Positions 40,154 through 48,555 of a stretch of DNA of 64,000 bases are shown piece after piece; within the stretch, counting starts at the first letter, position 1, and each line of letters begins with the position of its first letter. Position numbers and translations under genes: made by a program. This DNA is from Paraburkholderia bryophila. Lineage in GTDB: Bacteria > Pseudomonadota > Gammaproteobacteria > Burkholderiales > Burkholderiaceae. The notes under the pieces were generated by a model. The model was not told the DNA's origin, ran no database searches, and worked only from the letters and a program-made list of their open reading frames with translations. The stretch lies in contig NZ_QLTK01000015.1 in NCBI RefSeq assembly GCF_003269035.1, forward strand, positions 100,918 through 164,917, read 5' to 3'.

Positions 40154-42223
40154 ATGCAGAGCTCATACAATTTTTGGCTGGTCGGCATTTCGTTCGTGGT
40201 CGCGACTCTCGCGTCGTACACGGCGCTCGATCTGACCGGCCGCATTTTCCTGCTGGCGTCGGCACGTCTGCGGCACGCGTGGCGCCTGGGCGGCGCCGCG
40301 GCGCTCGGCGTCGGCATCTGGTCGATGCACTTCGTCGCCATGCTCGCGTTCTCGCTGCCGATTCCGCTCGGCTACGATCTGGCCACTACCACGTGTTCGC
40401 TCGGGCTGGCGATCGGCGCGTCGTATCTGGCGCTTTTCGTCACGACCCGCGAGCGACTCACCGCCGCTCACCTGCTGGCCGGCGGCGTGCTGATGGGCGG
40501 CGGCATCGCGGGCATGCATTACACCGGCATGGCCGCCATGCAGATGTCGCCGGGCATCGACTACCAGCCGGCCTGGTTCGCCGGCTCGCTCGCAATCGCG
40601 GTAGGCGCCTCGACCGCCGCGCTGTGGATGGCGCGCGCGCTCAGCAACGAGAACGCCGGCCATGTGGTGCTCAAGCGACTGGGCGCGGCGTTCGTGATGG
40701 CCGTCGCGATCAGCGGTATGCACTACGCCGGCATGGCCGCCGCCGAGATTCCGCTGGGCGCCGTGTGCGGCGCGGCCAACGGCGTCAACGCGCCGTGGCT
40801 CGCCAGTTCGGTGATTCTGCTCACCTTCGCGATTCTGATCGTCACGCTGATCCTGTCGCGTTTCGACGCGCGCACCACTTTCCTGGTGGGCGCGGTGTCG
40901 AATCTGAACGGCCAGATCGTGCGGCTCGCGACCCTCGACACGCTGACCGGCCTGCCGAACCGCAGCACGCTGACCGAGCGCATCGAGCGCGCGATTCAGA
41001 ACTCGCGGCGACAGCGCACCGTGTTCGCCATCCTGTTCATGGACCTCGACGGTTTCAAGACGATCAACGATTCGCTCGGCCACTCGGCCGGCGACCAGGT
41101 GCTGACCGCCTTCGCGCAGCGCCTGCTGCAATGCGTGCGTTCCAGCGACACCGTGGCCCGCTTGGGCGGCGATGAATTCGTGGTGCTGTCCGAGAACCTG
41201 AGTTCGCGCGAGGACGCCGGCACACTTGCCGAGGGCGTGCTCGAACGGATGCGCAACGGCGCCTGGGGCGACTCTCAGCCGCTGCAGGTCATGCCGAGCA
41301 TCGGCATTGCGCTTTATCCGTACGACGGCGACACCGTCGATGAATTGCTCAAACACGCGGACGCGGCCATGTACGAAGCCAAGCGCGCAGGCCGCAGCAC
41401 CTATCGCTTCTTCGAGCAGAGCATGAACGAAGCCGTCACGCGCACGCTGCAAATCCAGAATGCCTTGCACGATGCGCTCGCCGCCGGTCACTTCTCGCTG
41501 CACTTCCAGCCGAAGTTTCACGGCGGTAACGACGCGCTGGTGGGCGCCGAAGCGCTGATCCGCCTGCATCATCCCGAACTCGGCTCGCTCGCGCCGCTCG
41601 AGTTCATTCCGATCGCCGAACGCTCGGGTCAGATCGTGCAGATCGGCTACTGGGTCGTGCGCGAGGCGTGCCGGCAGATTCGCCTGTGGGTCGCGCAGGG
41701 TCTGCCGTCGATGAAAGTGGCGATCAACCTGTCGCCGCGCCAGTTGATGCAGCCGAATCTGGTGGCGAACATGCTCGAAATCGTCGAGGCCGAAGGCGTG
41801 GCCTGCGACCAGATCATGTTCGAAATCACCGAAACGGTGGCCATGCAGGACGCGCCCAAAACCATCGAAATGATCCGTGAATTCCAGGCGAGCGGCTTCG
41901 AGATCGCAATCGACGATTTCGGCACCGGCTATTCCAGCCTCGCCTATCTGCAGCGCTTTCGCGTCAAGCAGTTGAAGATCGACCGCTTCTTTACCAACGG
42001 ACTCGACGAACACGGCCCGGAAGGCAGTGCGATCGTATCGGCGATCATCGCGCTCGCGCACTCGCTGGAAATGGACGTGGTGGCCGAAGGCGTCGAAACC
42101 GAAACGCAACTGGACATGCTCAAGGCGATGATGTGCGACGAGATGCAAGGCTTCCTGCTCGGCAAACCGCTCAGCGCCGACGACTTCGGCGATCTGCTCA
42201 AAACCCGGATCGTGGCCGCATGA
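40154..42223 (+). CDS. MHYT-GGDEF-EAL cyclic di-GMP turnover protein
   Basis: A 689-residue membrane enzyme. The MHYT sensor (residues about 5-235) has seven helices with the repeated motifs SMHFVAM, MHYTGMAAM and MHYAGMAAAE, thought to bind copper and sense gases. The GGDEF domain (about 265-425) has LGGDEFVVLSE, and the EAL domain (about 440-685) has AEALIRLHHPELG, with NLSPRQL, MFEITE and IDDFGTGYSSLAYL intact. Both halves look catalytic, though the RxxD I-site position before GGDEF reads RSSDTVARLGG and may also be functional. The start at 40154 follows the sigma-28-like promoter. Confidence 0.95.
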   Translation: MQSSYNFWLVGISFVVATLASYTALDLTGRIFLLASARLRHAWRLGGAAALGVGIWSMHFVAMLAFSLPIPLGYDLATTTCSLGLAIGASYLALFVTTRERLTAAHLLAGGVLMGGGIAGMHYTGMAAMQMSPGIDYQPAWFAGSLAIAVGASTAALWMARALSNENAGHVVLKRLGAAFVMAVAISGMHYAGMAAAEIPLGAVCGAANGVNAPWLASSVILLTFAILIVTLILSRFDARTTFLVGAVSNLNGQIVRLATLDTLTGLPNRSTLTERIERAIQNSRRQRTVFAILFMDLDGFKTINDSLGHSAGDQVLTAFAQRLLQCVRSSDTVARLGGDEFVVLSENLSSREDAGTLAEGVLERMRNGAWGDSQPLQVMPSIGIALYPYDGDTVDELLKHADAAMYEAKRAGRSTYRFFEQSMNEAVTRTLQIQNALHDALAAGHFSLHFQPKFHGGNDALVGAEALIRLHHPELGSLAPLEFIPIAERSGQIVQIGYWVVREACRQIRLWVAQGLPSMKVAINLSPRQLMQPNLVANMLEIVEAEGVACDQIMFEITETVAMQDAPKTIEMIREFQASGFEIAIDDFGTGYSSLAYLQRFRVKQLKIDRFFTNGLDEHGPEGSAIVSAIIALAHSLEMDVVAEGVETETQLDMLKAMMCDEMQGFLLGKPLSADDFGDLLKTRIVAA

Positions 42224-42319
42224 GCCCGGCACTCTTCTGAAATAGGTTGCGTCGCGGCCAGTAACCAACCGTCGTTCCACGAATGAAGAACAACAAGCAA
42301 CTCAGGTGCTGGAGATTTC

Positions 42320-43126
42320 ATGAAATTCGATGTAGCGACGTTCACCTCGCTGTGGTTGATCACGTTCCTGTGCTGCGCTCTTATCACGACCGCCCTGTCA
42401 CGTATGTTCACGCGAGTCGGCGCGTTCCGCTTCTGGGCCATCGGCTTCTATCTGCTCACCGCGTCGTCGGCGTGCTTCGCGTTGCATCTCACGTGGCGTA
42501 GCGATCTGCTGCTGGTCGCCACCGCAACGCTCGCGTTGCAAAGCCGCCTGCTGATCTGGGCCGGCACGCGCGACCTGTTCGGCAGCGCCGCGTTCTGGCG
42601 CACCGGGCTCGCCATTTCAGCCGTGTTTTGCGTGCTGTATGGCAGCGCGTTGCAGTTCAAGGCGCCGCTGGTGTTGCGCGCCTTGCTGCTCACGCTGTTC
42701 TTCCTGCCTTGCCGTGCCGCGACGCTGTATGAAGTGTGCCGCCGCCGTCGTCCGGAACTCGGGCCGGCACGGCTGATCGTGGTGATCGGCAGCACGATCG
42801 CGATGCTCAACGCGATCGTCCCGCTCACGCTCGTGCTGCTCGATCGGGCCAACCTGTCGTTGCTGCTCGGCAATCCGCAAACCACTTCGGCGTTGTACGC
42901 GGTGGTGTTCGCGGGCGACCTGCTGCTGGCGGCGGGCCTGATCGTGCTGGCGTTCAAACTGCTGGTGGTCGAGCGGGACATGCTCGCCACGCTCGACCGC
43001 GGCGCTCTCGACCGCCTCGCCCACGCGCGGCTGGCGCGCGCCGAACGTGAATCGCACGGCGCCCGCGGCGAGGCGCTGGGCCATGACGGATCGACTCAAC
43101 GGCAGTCGCTGCCGGGAACGATTTAA
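42320..43126 (+). CDS. Membrane sensor-like protein, possibly a truncated diguanylate cyclase
   Basis: A 268-residue protein with about six transmembrane segments (residues 8-220). The cytosolic tail begins LVVERDMLATLDRGALDRLA, then HARLARAERESHGARG, which resembles the linker and first helix of a GGDEF domain (typically ERD-x-L-A-x-L-D-x-L-T-G-L-x-N-R) but then stops. So this looks like the sensor half of a membrane diguanylate cyclase without its catalytic domain. AGGTGCTGGAG precedes the start. It lies 96 bases after the MHYT gene; the last four bases overlap dapA. Confidence 0.7.
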   Translation: MKFDVATFTSLWLITFLCCALITTALSRMFTRVGAFRFWAIGFYLLTASSACFALHLTWRSDLLLVATATLALQSRLLIWAGTRDLFGSAAFWRTGLAISAVFCVLYGSALQFKAPLVLRALLLTLFFLPCRAATLYEVCRRRRPELGPARLIVVIGSTIAMLNAIVPLTLVLLDRANLSLLLGNPQTTSALYAVVFAGDLLLAAGLIVLAFKLLVVERDMLATLDRGALDRLAHARLARAERESHGARGEALGHDGSTQRQSLPGTI

Positions 43127-44025
43127 ACCGCCAGTTCCGCATCCAGCGCCCTGAGCCGGTCGGCGAGCGCCGCACCGGCACGCGTCATCGGCATGCGCAG
43201 TTCGTCGCGGATCAATCCCTGCGCCGCCAGCAGCGCCTTCACCGGCGCCGGGTTCGGTTCGGCGAACAGCGCCTCGATCAGCGGCGCGAGCGCGTGAAAC
43301 ATGCGCCGGCCTTCCGCGAGCCGGCCCGCCGCCAGCGCGTCGTACAGCGCGACGAAGCGCTCCGGGTGCCCATGCGCGGACGCCGCGATCGCCCCGCTAC
43401 CGCCCAGACACAAGCTATTGAAGATCTGCATGTCCTCGCCGGTCAGCACCTGCAGGCGGCCGTCGCGAATCAGCGTGAGCGTGGTGTCGAGCGAACCGGC
43501 GCAATCCTTCACGGCCTGAATTCGCGGATGCGCGGCGAGCGTCAGCAGCGTGTCCAGTTCGAGCCGCACGCCGGTGCGATACGGAATGTCGTACAGCACG
43601 ACCGGCTTGTCGCTCGCATCGGCCAGCGCGGTGAAATGCCCGACGATGCCCGCCTGCGACGGCCGGATGTAATACGGCGCGGCCATCAGCACGCCGGCGA
43701 TAGGCAGCGGGTTCAGTTGCCCGATGCGCTCGAGCATGCCGGCAGTGTGATTGCCCGACACACCGACGAGCACCGGCAACGGTTGACGCCGCTCGGTGGC
43801 ATGCGTGCGCGCATAGGCTCGCACCTCGTCGAGAATGGTCGCCAGCACGGCGTCCTGCTCCTCGGCGTCGAGCGTGGCCGGCTCGCCGGTCGTGCCGAGC
43901 GCGCACAAGCCGGCCACGCCGGCGTCGGCATAACGGCGCACCAGTGCGCGCAACGCGGCGTGATCGACCGCGCCGTCGGCAAACGGCGTGATCAGCGGAA
44001 CCCAGATACCCGAAAAAATAGACAT
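43123..44025 (-). CDS. dapA: 4-hydroxy-tetrahydrodipicolinate synthase family aldolase
   Basis: A 300-residue TIM-barrel aldolase of the DapA family. The start at 44025 has AAGGA about five bases upstream. Catalytic features are GTTGE (44-48), Tyr145 in LYDIPYRTG and the Schiff-base Lys173 in VKDCAGS. DapA condenses pyruvate with aspartate semialdehyde in lysine synthesis. Several family members act on other 2-keto acids, and this genome very likely has another dapA, so a paralogue with a different substrate is possible. Confidence 0.85.
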   Translation of the reverse strand: MSIFSGIWVPLITPFADGAVDHAALRALVRRYADAGVAGLCALGTTGEPATLDAEEQDAVLATILDEVRAYARTHATERRQPLPVLVGVSGNHTAGMLERIGQLNPLPIAGVLMAAPYYIRPSQAGIVGHFTALADASDKPVVLYDIPYRTGVRLELDTLLTLAAHPRIQAVKDCAGSLDTTLTLIRDGRLQVLTGEDMQIFNSLCLGGSGAIAASAHGHPERFVALYDALAAGRLAEGRRMFHALAPLIEALFAEPNPAPVKALLAAQGLIRDELRMPMTRAGAALADRLRALDAELAV

Positions 44026-44108
44026 GTCCTTACCTCGATGACGACCGTATCGATTCCGTGCAGCGGTGCGAAGGAGGAAAAACAGGGAGAGGCCGGGGGT
44101 GGCTTGAC

Positions 44109-44140
44109 CGCTGTTCCGTCGCACATCTGACGGAACAGCG
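44109..44140. terminator. Perfect 12-bp stem-loop
   Basis: CGCTGTTCCGTC (44109-44120) and GACGGAACAGCG (44129-44140) are perfect inverted copies around an eight-base loop. It lies nine bases after the stop of a possible small minus-strand gene (44149-44325) and 83 bases upstream of dapA. No T-run follows on either strand, so it may be a protected 3-prime end or an operator. Confidence 0.6.
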
Positions 44141-44148
44141 TGCTCCGG

Positions 44149-44325
44149 TCAGATGAGCGGCTGTTTTTTGGCTTTGGCGCTAACGGCCTGATTGCGACCC
44201 GACGCGCAAGCCGAGAGGCGAACCGCCTGACGGCTCAAGCGACGCGCACGTGCACCGGCCCCGCTCGCCAAAGCGAGTTGAGCGACGGTCGACGAACTGG
44301 GTCGGAGCGTTAGAGCGGCATGCAT
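44149..44325 (-). CDS. Possible small basic hypothetical protein
   Basis: A 58-codon frame starting ATG at 44325: MHAALTLRPSSSTVAQLALA, then a basic middle (ARARRLSRQAVRLSACASGR) and the end SAKAKKQPLI. It fills the gap between divergent dapA and pyrB, is followed by a perfect stem-loop, and has a weak promoter (TTGCCA, 18 bases, TACACT) in front. There is no clear ribosome-binding site. No family is recognised; it may be a real small protein or chance. Confidence 0.35.
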   Translation of the reverse strand: MHAALTLRPSSSTVAQLALASGAGARARRLSRQAVRLSACASGRNQAVSAKAKKQPLI

Positions 44326-44380
44326 GAGGCTCAGTGTAACGGCCACCGGCGCGGCTTGGCAAAGGCCATCGCAAAATTGC

Positions 44381-44408
44381 TTGACTTCTGCGGCAGGGAA
44401 ACTAATAT
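44381..44408 (+). promoter_or_regulatory. Strong sigma-70 promoter for the aspartate carbamoyltransferase gene
   Basis: -35 TTGACT (44381-44386), 16-base spacer, -10 TAATAT (44403-44408), giving a start near 44415 and a leader of about 43 bases before the ATG at 44458. Confidence 0.7.
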
Positions 44409-44457
44409 ACGCACCGCGTACATCCGCACGCCCTCCCTTTCCCCGACAGGTGCCCTC

Positions 44458-45750
44458 ATGAGCGTCCCGCAGCAAGCCTTCCTCCGCGATGCGATGCGTC
44501 GTCTGAACATGACCCGCGATACCTTCGCCAGCCGTATCGGTGTGTCGAAACGGGCGCTGGACACGTGGCTGCTGCCGGACGACTCGCAGGAATCGCGCGC
44601 CATGCCGGAGATCGTCGAGCGTTTCGTGTCGGAAATCGTCGTGCACGGCGAGCCGGGCGACAAATATACGCAAAGCGTAGATTCGCAATCGCTCGCCAGC
44701 CAGATGCTGTTCGAGGGCAAGGCGCAGTTGCTGTCGGTGGATCAGTTCTCGCGCGACTCGGTGGAGGCGCTATTTCGGGTGGCCGACATCATGCAGCCCA
44801 TCGCGCGGCGCCGCAAAATCTCGCGCGTGCTGGAAGGCGCGGTGCTCGGCAATCTGTTCTTCGAGGCCAGCACGCGGACCCGCGTGAGCTTCGGCGCGGC
44901 CTTCTGCCGGCTGGGCGGCTCGGTGTGCGACACCACGGGTTTCACGTTTTCGTCGATGGCCAAGGGCGAATCGATCTACGACACCAGCCGCGTGATGAGC
45001 GGCTACGTGGACGCGCTGGTGATCCGCCACCCGGAACAAGGTTCGGTCGCCGAATTCGCGCGCGCCACCAACGTGCCGGTGATCAACGGCGGCGACGGCC
45101 CCGGCGAACACCCGAGCCAGGCGCTGCTCGACCTCTACACGATCCAGCGCGAGTTTTCGCGGCTGGGCAAGATCGTCGACGGCGCCCACATCGCGCTGGT
45201 CGGCGACCTGAAATACGGGCGTACGGTTCACTCGCTGGTCAAGCTGCTGGCGCTGTACCGCGGCATCAAGTTCACGCTGATTTCGCCGCCCATGCTGGAA
45301 ATGCCGGGCTACATCATCGAACAGATTTCGCGCAACGATCACGTGATCGAACAGACCAGCGACCTGCGCACCGGCCTGCGCGGGGCCGACGTGGTGTACG
45401 CCACGCGGATTCAGAAAGAGCGCTTCACCGACGAATCGTTCGAAGGCTACACGCCCGACTTCCAGATCAATCAGGCGCTGATGGACAGCGTGTGCGGCCC
45501 CGATACGCTGGTCATGCATCCGCTGCCACGCGACAGCCGGCCGGGCGCGAACGATCTGAGCGTGGATTTGAATCACGATTCGCGGCTGGCGATTTTCCGC
45601 CAGACCGACAACGGCATTCCGGTGCGGATGGCCATTTTCGCGGTGCTGCTGGGCGTCGAAAAACTGGTCCAGCACTCCATGCGCGACGCCGCCTGGCGGC
45701 CGCCGGTCTATCTCGGTCCGGACGACGCGGTGTTTCACGGCATCGATTGA
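44458..45750 (+). CDS. pyrB: Aspartate carbamoyltransferase with N-terminal HTH extension
   Basis: A 430-residue protein, about 120 longer than E. coli PyrB. The catalytic region carries the carbamoyl-phosphate loop FEASTRTRVSFGAAF (about 135-149), HPSQALLDLYTI (about 218-229) and the aspartate-side MHPLPRDSRP (about 350). The first 60 residues form an XRE-like HTH (FLRDAMRRLNMTRDTFASRI, then GVSKRALDTWLLPDD) joined by a linker. The enzyme makes N-carbamoyl-aspartate in pyrimidine synthesis; the HTH suggests DNA binding or an oligomer role. It is driven by the promoter at 44381. Confidence 0.92.
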   Translation: MSVPQQAFLRDAMRRLNMTRDTFASRIGVSKRALDTWLLPDDSQESRAMPEIVERFVSEIVVHGEPGDKYTQSVDSQSLASQMLFEGKAQLLSVDQFSRDSVEALFRVADIMQPIARRRKISRVLEGAVLGNLFFEASTRTRVSFGAAFCRLGGSVCDTTGFTFSSMAKGESIYDTSRVMSGYVDALVIRHPEQGSVAEFARATNVPVINGGDGPGEHPSQALLDLYTIQREFSRLGKIVDGAHIALVGDLKYGRTVHSLVKLLALYRGIKFTLISPPMLEMPGYIIEQISRNDHVIEQTSDLRTGLRGADVVYATRIQKERFTDESFEGYTPDFQINQALMDSVCGPDTLVMHPLPRDSRPGANDLSVDLNHDSRLAIFRQTDNGIPVRMAIFAVLLGVEKLVQHSMRDAAWRPPVYLGPDDAVFHGID

Positions 45751-45776
45751 GATGCCTGCGGCGCGGCCGTTCGAGA

Positions 45777-46628
45777 TCAGGCCGCGGTGCTGCCCGCGGC
45801 GCTGCCGTTCCGTTTAAACGTGCCGGCGAAGAACAGCACCTGGTACTGCACCGCGTTGGCCCAATAAGTCCACGTATGGCCGCCGGGCCGCTCGGCGTAA
45901 TCGTGCGGCACGCCGAGTTCGACGAGCCGCGCGTGCAGCATGCGGTTCGATTGCACGAGCGAGTCGTTCACGCCGCAATCGATCGTCAGCGCGATATGCG
46001 CGTTGCCGAACGTGCGCGCGTTCGCGACGATCGCCTCGTTGTTCCAGAAATCCGCATGCCGGGTCGGATCGCCGAATACATCGTCGATACCGGGCTCGTC
46101 CTCGCAGCCGCGCGGATCCACCGCGCCGCTGATACTGCCCGCCGCGCCGAATTCGTCCGGCCGGTCGAGGGCGATATGCAGGGCGCCGAAGCCGCCCATG
46201 CTCAAGCCGGTAATCGCCCGTGCCTGGCGTGTTGCGATGGTGCGGAAATGAGCGTCGATATAGCCGACCACTTCGGTGCCCACATAGGTTTCGTAACGAC
46301 TACGCGGATCGACCGGACTGTCGATATACCAGCTCTCGTGGCCGCCGTCGGGCATCACGAGAATCACGTGGTAGCGGTCGGCGAGTTTGCCGATGTGGGA
46401 ATTGCTGGTCCAGTCGGTGTAGTCGCCGCCCGAGCCGTGCAACAGGTAGACCACGGGGAAGCGGTCGGCCGCCTTGCCGCGCCGGTATTGATCCGGCAGC
46501 ACCACCGTCGCTTCGAGCGACTTGTGCATGGCGGCGCTCGGAATGGTCACGACCCTCGACTGAAACGCCCATGCGGGGGCCGTGACGAGCAACATCAGAA
46601 TGAACCAGAACGCACGCGCTTGAATCAT
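45777..46628 (-). CDS. Exported alpha/beta-hydrolase esterase (esterase D-like)
   Basis: A 283-residue secreted esterase. The signal peptide is MIQARAFWFILMLLVTAPAW, ending AFQ. The oxyanion loop LLHGSGGDY and the nucleophile elbow ITGLSMGGFGAL (Ser143) are clear; likely partners are Asp222 in DCGVNDS and His251 in GGHTWTYW. The overall layout is that of the putative-esterase family (S-formylglutathione hydrolase, feruloyl and mycolyl esterases). Its stop is convergent with pyrB. The leader carries the element shared with the sugar-binding-protein gene. Confidence 0.9.
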   Translation of the reverse strand: MIQARAFWFILMLLVTAPAWAFQSRVVTIPSAAMHKSLEATVVLPDQYRRGKAADRFPVVYLLHGSGGDYTDWTSNSHIGKLADRYHVILVMPDGGHESWYIDSPVDPRSRYETYVGTEVVGYIDAHFRTIATRQARAITGLSMGGFGALHIALDRPDEFGAAGSISGAVDPRGCEDEPGIDDVFGDPTRHADFWNNEAIVANARTFGNAHIALTIDCGVNDSLVQSNRMLHARLVELGVPHDYAERPGGHTWTYWANAVQYQVLFFAGTFKRNGSAAGSTAA

Positions 46629-46698
46629 GGTTTGTCGCTCTTCTGTCGACCCGAGTCAGCGCGTTGGCGCCGACTCCGGTCCCATGCAAGGAAGTTGC
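46629..46698 (-). promoter_or_regulatory. Leader of the esterase gene, copy B of a shared structured element
   Basis: On the minus strand, GCAACT-N3-TTGCATGGGA leads into a strong hairpin (ACC, GAGTC and GCGC arms closed by CAAC, plus-strand 46650-46680), then AACGCGCTGAC, six bases and CGACAG before the start. The plus-strand blocks are TCCCATGCAANNNAGTTGC at 46680-46698, GTCAGCGCGTT at 46655-46665 and CTGTCG at 46643-46648. Copy A is at 31567-31644. Confidence 0.55.
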
Positions 46699-46830
46699 CC
46701 GAGGTGTTCGAGGAACACCGTCTGTCTGGCATCCGGCGGCAAAATTCTGTCGCCGACTCTAGCAAGGAGGACTTACAACCATATTTCAACCAACCCTACG
46801 GCGTCGTCAGCTTGGGGTTCCGGCAGCACC

Positions 46831-47607
46831 CTATTCCATGTGCGCCGCAAACCCGACCCGATCCGGCGCGATGTCTGACCGCAGCGTGAGATCGGGAATC
46901 GTATAGGCGCCGTCGTTCTGCGGCCGGAACGGAATCGGCGTGGTCGTCCACAGTGTGTCCAGACGCTGCCCGAGCGCATCGCTCACCTCGGCGTATTTCG
47001 CCGCATCGACCCGGCTCGTGCGATGAATCACGAACGGCGGCAGCACGTCGAAACCGGGGTAATACAGAATGCCGTGCTGAATCGGAAACAGTATGTCATT
47101 CATCGGCCCGTTGATGCCGCGCGAACTGTAGTGCGACTCCCATCCGCCGGTCGTGACCACCAACATCGCGCGTTTGCCGGCGAACATGCCTTCGCCGTAG
47201 CGTTCACCCCAGCGCGCGTCAGAATGCTCGCCGACGCCGTACGCGAAACCGTACGCATAAACGCGCTCGACCCAGCCTTTAAGAATGGCCGGCATGGAGA
47301 ACCACCAGAGCGGAAACTGCAGGATGACGGCGTCCGCCCACTTCAACTTCTCCTGCTCGCGTTCGATATCCTTGCTCTGCAATCCATTGGCATACGCATG
47401 CTTCGACTCGCGCGATGCATCGAAGCGCTCGCCTTCTTGCCGTTCGAGGGTGTCGTGCGCATCGAGCGGCGCTTTCCAGTTCATCGCATAGAGATCGGAG
47501 ACCTGTACGACGTGCCCCGCCGCTTCGAGACGTTTGACCGAAAAGTCCTTGAGCGATCCATTCAACGACTTGGGTTCCGGGTGGGCGTACACAATGAGAA
47601 TGTTCAT
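46831..47607 (-). CDS. NAD(P)H-dependent flavin oxidoreductase (NQO/MdaB-like)
   Basis: A 258-residue flavodoxin-fold quinone reductase. The start at 47607 (GAAGG about ten bases upstream) gives MNILIVYAHPEPKSLNGSLK, the standard N-terminus with the FMN/FAD phosphate loop. LQFPLWWFSMPAILKGWVER and the glycine loop VVTTGGWESHYS are the other family landmarks. It reduces quinones or other electrophiles with NAD(P)H. The broken LysR gene starting 86 bases away on the other strand was probably its regulator. Confidence 0.92.
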   Translation of the reverse strand: MNILIVYAHPEPKSLNGSLKDFSVKRLEAAGHVVQVSDLYAMNWKAPLDAHDTLERQEGERFDASRESKHAYANGLQSKDIEREQEKLKWADAVILQFPLWWFSMPAILKGWVERVYAYGFAYGVGEHSDARWGERYGEGMFAGKRAMLVVTTGGWESHYSSRGINGPMNDILFPIQHGILYYPGFDVLPPFVIHRTSRVDAAKYAEVSDALGQRLDTLWTTTPIPFRPQNDGAYTIPDLTLRSDIAPDRVGFAAHME

Positions 47608-47655
47608 GACCGTGCCTTCATGGCTAAAAGAAACCACGATAGATGCCGCTCCGGT

Positions 47656-47679
47656 ATATTGGAAATGAATTCCCAATAT
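47656..47679. promoter_or_regulatory. Palindromic LysR-type site between the oxidoreductase and the broken LysR gene
   Basis: ATATTGG (47656-47662) and CCAATAT (47673-47679) are inverted copies ten bases apart. The site sits in the divergent promoter of the oxidoreductase and the LysR remnant, as expected for an autoregulating LysR protein. Confidence 0.6.
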
Positions 47680-47692
47680 GACAGGTATTGCC

Positions 47693-47755
47693 GTGCTTAA
47701 TCTCAGGAGGCTGGACCTGAACCTGCTGGTCACGCTCGTGTTAGCGCACAAATAA
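47693..47755 (+). pseudogene. N-terminal stub of a LysR family regulator
   Basis: GTG at 47693 opens VLNLRRLDLNLLVTLVLAHK and then a stop. NLRRLDLNLLVTL is the classic beginning of a LysR HTH domain, but the homology ends after about 16 residues, just where the sequence turns A-rich (AAATAAAATGAGAAAAGAAA). The rest of the gene is not found in the window. This marks the left junction of the accessory region, either an insertion point or a deletion. Confidence 0.82.
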
Positions 47756-48555
47756 AATGAGAAAAGAAAACAAAAAAAGAAAAAACGTCAGAAACGCAAT
47801 TCAATAAAAACATAAAAACGAAAGCTTAATGAAAGGCACTGGCGAATCAAAAATTACACAGGAAAGTGCCCCGTTGTTACAGTGCCGTCGCGTAGGCAGG
47901 CCGAGTGGGAACGATCGGCCCGCCCGCCTCGCCGCTCCGGACCATAAACTCAACCGGAAGCGCCGCATCGCAGGTTCGGGGAATCGCGATTTAACAGCAG
48001 GTTTCTGGGTCGGAATGGTCATACCCCATCCTAATCCAGAGACCAATTGTCTTGAGGTTTGTTCGACGTCTGCCCATGTCCGTGGCCTCGTGGGGCTCGC
48101 CCCGGCATGTGCGGGCAGGCGTTGAATAAACCTCAAGAGTAGTGTGCTGAGCCGGTTGCACTCGCAACGACTCAGGTTCGGCCTTAGCCGACATTCGAGT
48201 ATCGGCGTTGGACAGGCGGCTACGAGGCGCTTTCCTGACATTCACAGGTCCGAGTGCGCGAATAACCAGTGTCACGGGAGCCGAATTCGTACTTTCGAAC
48301 AGTTGCCGTCGGCACAGCTGGAGTTGGAACGACCGGTTTCAGATTTGGAGCGATCGGTCAATACCGTCACGCAATGACAAGAACAAGAACTCTGCCAGTG
48401 CGGACATTCGACTTCCACGTGGTGATGAGCGCTAGTCTCCCGCATTAAACAGTCGTTCCCATGAGTCGTCGGTCAGCCGCTCCAGCATCGAAGCCGCCCC
48501 GTCTTAGTCGGGACGGTCACGCTGGCCCATAGGGGTTCGCGATACTCGCCCTTGG
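47756..48555. other. Gene-poor island start with RNA-like hairpins
   Basis: The first 70 bases are very A-rich on the plus strand. No supported protein gene is present; frames here lack starts and family features. From about 48005 to 48170 three consecutive inverted repeats occur, of which the central one (48051-48137) is long and near perfect. Confidence 0.6.
48051..48137 (+). ncRNA. Candidate structured RNA: 25-bp stem with G-U pairs
   Basis: The arm at 48051-48075 (CTTGAGGTTT, GTTCGACGTC, TGCCC) pairs over all 25 positions with 48113-48137 if the transcript is from the plus strand. The only three non-Watson-Crick positions are G-U pairs. On the minus strand these would be A-C mismatches, so the strand is implied. 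Smaller hairpins flank it (about 48005-48039 imperfect; 48145-48168 with GTTGC/GCAAC). No protein partner or family is recognised. Confidence 0.45.

Noticed and set aside
40163..42280. 705-codon open frame on the minus strand
   Set aside because: Antisense of the MHYT-GGDEF-EAL gene; no start signal and no domain.
44565..46889. 774-codon open frame on the plus strand
   Set aside because: Out-of-frame shadow of pyrB continuing over the esterase antisense; Arg/Gly-rich and featureless.
48051..48137. Integron attC site
   Set aside because: The ends lack the RYYYAAC and GTTRRRY core sites, and no integron integrase is present.
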